A stretch of 7,137 nt of DNA from assembly GCA_943328865.2 (NCBI GenBank), contig CALQBR020000063.1, positions 1 through 7,137 of the forward strand, read 5' to 3'. Below the pieces are notes generated by a model, which was not told the origin of the DNA, searched no databases, and was given only the letters and a program-made list of their open reading frames with translations. This stretch comes from Sphingobacterium thalpophilum (GTDB lineage: Bacteria > Bacteroidota > Bacteroidia > Flavobacteriales > Flavobacteriaceae). Below, piece by piece: positions 6,050 through 7,137 of the stretch. The translations under genes were made by a program, and so were the position numbers. Numbering within the stretch: the first letter of the stretch is position 1; every line of letters starts with the position of its first letter.

Positions 6050-7085
6050 CGTTTCGAAAGATTAAAAGTTGGTCTTCTTGTATTGCTTGTAGGCTGCTGT
6101 TGTGTTTATTTAAAATAGGTATTGGGGTTCCATCTTTTAAATCCATTATTCCTTTAAAAACGCGTGCTTCATCCCAAAGATCCGAGTCTATGAAAGTTTG
6201 CAAGGTTTGTCTTCCGCCCTCAATAATTACGGATTGGATTTCTTGTAGGTATAAAATAGCAGCAATTTGAGCTGCGATATTTTTTTTGAAATCAATTTCC
6301 TCGATTTGTACATCTTCTTTTATGAAAGGCAATGCAGTACTCGTTATAATAATCGTTGTTGATTGATTATCAAATATATGACTTTTTTTTGAGATACGAT
6401 TGTTTCTGTCGATAACAATTCGAATGGGATTATTTCCCGTCCAATCTCGAATATTTAGTTTAGGATTGTCGTCCACTACGGTTTGTGTTCCAACAAGAAT
6501 CGCATGTTCTTCGCTTCGCCATTTGTGTACCAATTGACGGGAATAGGGATTGGAAATCCAAACAGGTTTTTGTTCAGATTTTGATTTTGGACTCATAAAC
6601 CCATCATGACTTTCGGCCCATTTTAAAATAATATAAGGTCTTTTCTTTTGATGAAAGGTAAAAAAACGTTTGTTTAATTCGTTGCAGTCCTCCTCTAAAA
6701 TACCAATGGTGACGTTTTTTCCGGCTTCGATTAATTTTTTAATCCCGTTCCCAGCAACTTTTGCAAAAGGATCAATGGTGCCGATGACCACATTAGGGAT
6801 TTGGGATAGGATAATTAAATCGCAACACGGAGGTGTTTTTCCAAAATGGCTGCAGGGTTCTAAACTTACATAAATAGTAGATTTTGTCAACAATGACTTG
6901 TCTTTTACAGCATTTATAGCATTTACCTCGGCATGGGGTTCTCCCGATTTCCTGTGCCAACCTTCGCCTATTATGGTATCGTTATAAACTATGACACTCC
7001 CTACTAAAGGATTGGGATACGTAGTGCCTAAGCCATTTTTGGCCAGTTCTATACATCGCTTTATGTATTTTTCATGTATCTTCAC
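6042..7085 (-). CDS. ribD: Bifunctional riboflavin deaminase/reductase RibD
   Basis: RibD converts the GTP cyclohydrolase II product by deamination and then NADPH-dependent reduction to 5-amino-6-ribitylaminouracil 5'-phosphate. Numbered from the GTG at 7085 (347 residues), the deaminase domain (1-145) shows T-Y-P-N-P-L-V-G at 22-29 and the zinc site H51-A-E53, C78 and C87 (P-C-S-H-F-G-K-T-P-P-C). The reductase domain (149-347) shows K155-W-A-E-S-H-D-G, W-I-S-N (176-179), V-G-T-Q-T-V-V-D-D-N-P-x-L (198-210) and I-I-E-G-G (287-291). Both active sites look complete. I chose GTG because K-I-H-E-K-Y-I-K-R-C directly follows, as at the start of relatives; the in-frame ATG at 7124 would add a hydrophobic 13-residue tail and overlap the apparent divergent gene at 7114. 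First gene of a ribD-HAD-yigZ cluster; no FMN riboswitch is visible in the short leader. Confidence 0.96.
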   Translation of the reverse strand: MKIHEKYIKRCIELAKNGLGTTYPNPLVGSVIVYNDTIIGEGWHRKSGEPHAEVNAINAVKDKSLLTKSTIYVSLEPCSHFGKTPPCCDLIILSQIPNVVIGTIDPFAKVAGNGIKKLIEAGKNVTIGILEEDCNELNKRFFTFHQKKRPYIILKWAESHDGFMSPKSKSEQKPVWISNPYSRQLVHKWRSEEHAILVGTQTVVDDNPKLNIRDWTGNNPIRIVIDRNNRISKKSHIFDNQSTTIIITSTALPFIKEDVQIEEIDFKKNIAAQIAAILYLQEIQSVIIEGGRQTLQTFIDSDLWDEARVFKGIMDLKDGTPIPILNKHNSSLQAIQEDQLLIFRNDD

Positions 7086-7089
7086 CTCA

Positions 7090-7097
7090 CAAAAATA
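7090..7097 (-). promoter_or_regulatory. Possible -7 promoter box for ribD
   Basis: The complement of 7090-7097 reads TATTTTTG, an exact match to the Bacteroidota -7 consensus TAnnTTTG. It ends only four bases before the GTG at 7085, so transcription from it would give a nearly leaderless ribD message. A TTG lies 14 bases upstream, closer than the usual -33 spacing. In AT-rich DNA such a match can be chance. Confidence 0.25.
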
Positions 7098-7113
7098 CCA
7101 TTTTAAAAAGACA

Positions 7114-7137
7114 ATGGAAAACATAAGAATTAGAGAA
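7114..7137 (+). CDS. Start of a divergent gene, possibly a GNAT acetyltransferase (cut by the window end)
   Basis: An ATG at 7114 opens a frame to the window end that encodes M-E-N-I-R-I-R-E. The x-I-R-I-R-E pattern is typical of the first strand of GNAT-family N-acetyltransferases, and an A-rich stretch (AAAAAGACA) precedes the ATG. Only eight codons are visible, so the family call is a guess and even the gene is unproven. If real, it is divergent from ribD with 28 bases between the GTG and this ATG. Confidence 0.35.

Noticed and set aside
6670..6873. A 67-codon + strand frame opposite ribD
   Set aside because: It is antisense to the conserved deaminase domain and has no supporting start signal or recognisable product.
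7086..7137. An FMN riboswitch ahead of ribD
   Set aside because: The visible leader is about 50 bases, shows none of the conserved RFN-element blocks, and appears to contain a divergent gene start.

Overview
The window looks like chromosome of a Bacteroidota bacterium, most likely the Flavobacteriaceae (Flavobacterium-like). The evidence is low GC, A-rich starts without clear Shine-Dalgarno sites, a TAnnTTTG-type -7 promoter box, protein wording typical of that family, and a dnaA that is not followed by dnaN. No mobile element, CRISPR array, tRNA or rRNA was seen. This appears to be ordinary core genome; I did not find a convincing new system, but several smaller points merit a look.

Left part, + strand: the 3' part of a DUF2279 (YfiM-like) envelope protein (1-537), then a promoter-bearing gap, then an exported lysozyme/transglycosylase-like protein (720-1346). 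That gene ends at a hairpin terminator (about 1379-1413) that can work in both directions and separates it from the convergent cluster that follows.

Middle, - strand: dnaA (4214 to 2787), a low-molecular-weight protein tyrosine phosphatase whose ATG directly follows the dnaA stop, and, after 77 bases holding a perfect 9-bp inverted repeat, an RsmI-related tetrapyrrole-methylase-fold methyltransferase (2241 to 1519). A 184-base AT-rich gap divides dnaA from a divergent hot-dog (4HBT) acyl-CoA thioesterase (4399-4806).

Right part, - strand: a compact cluster ribD, a YihX-like HAD phosphatase and a YigZ/IMPACT protein. ribD and the HAD gene overlap by 8 bases, and 12 bases separate HAD from yigZ. 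RibD needs an unlinked HAD phosphatase between its product and lumazine synthase, so the coupled HAD gene is a natural candidate. yigZ is convergent with the thioesterase gene with only 7 bases between stop codons, and the thioesterase terminator appears to lie inside the yigZ coding sequence. At the right edge a divergent + strand gene seems to begin at 7114, which bears on the choice of the ribD start.
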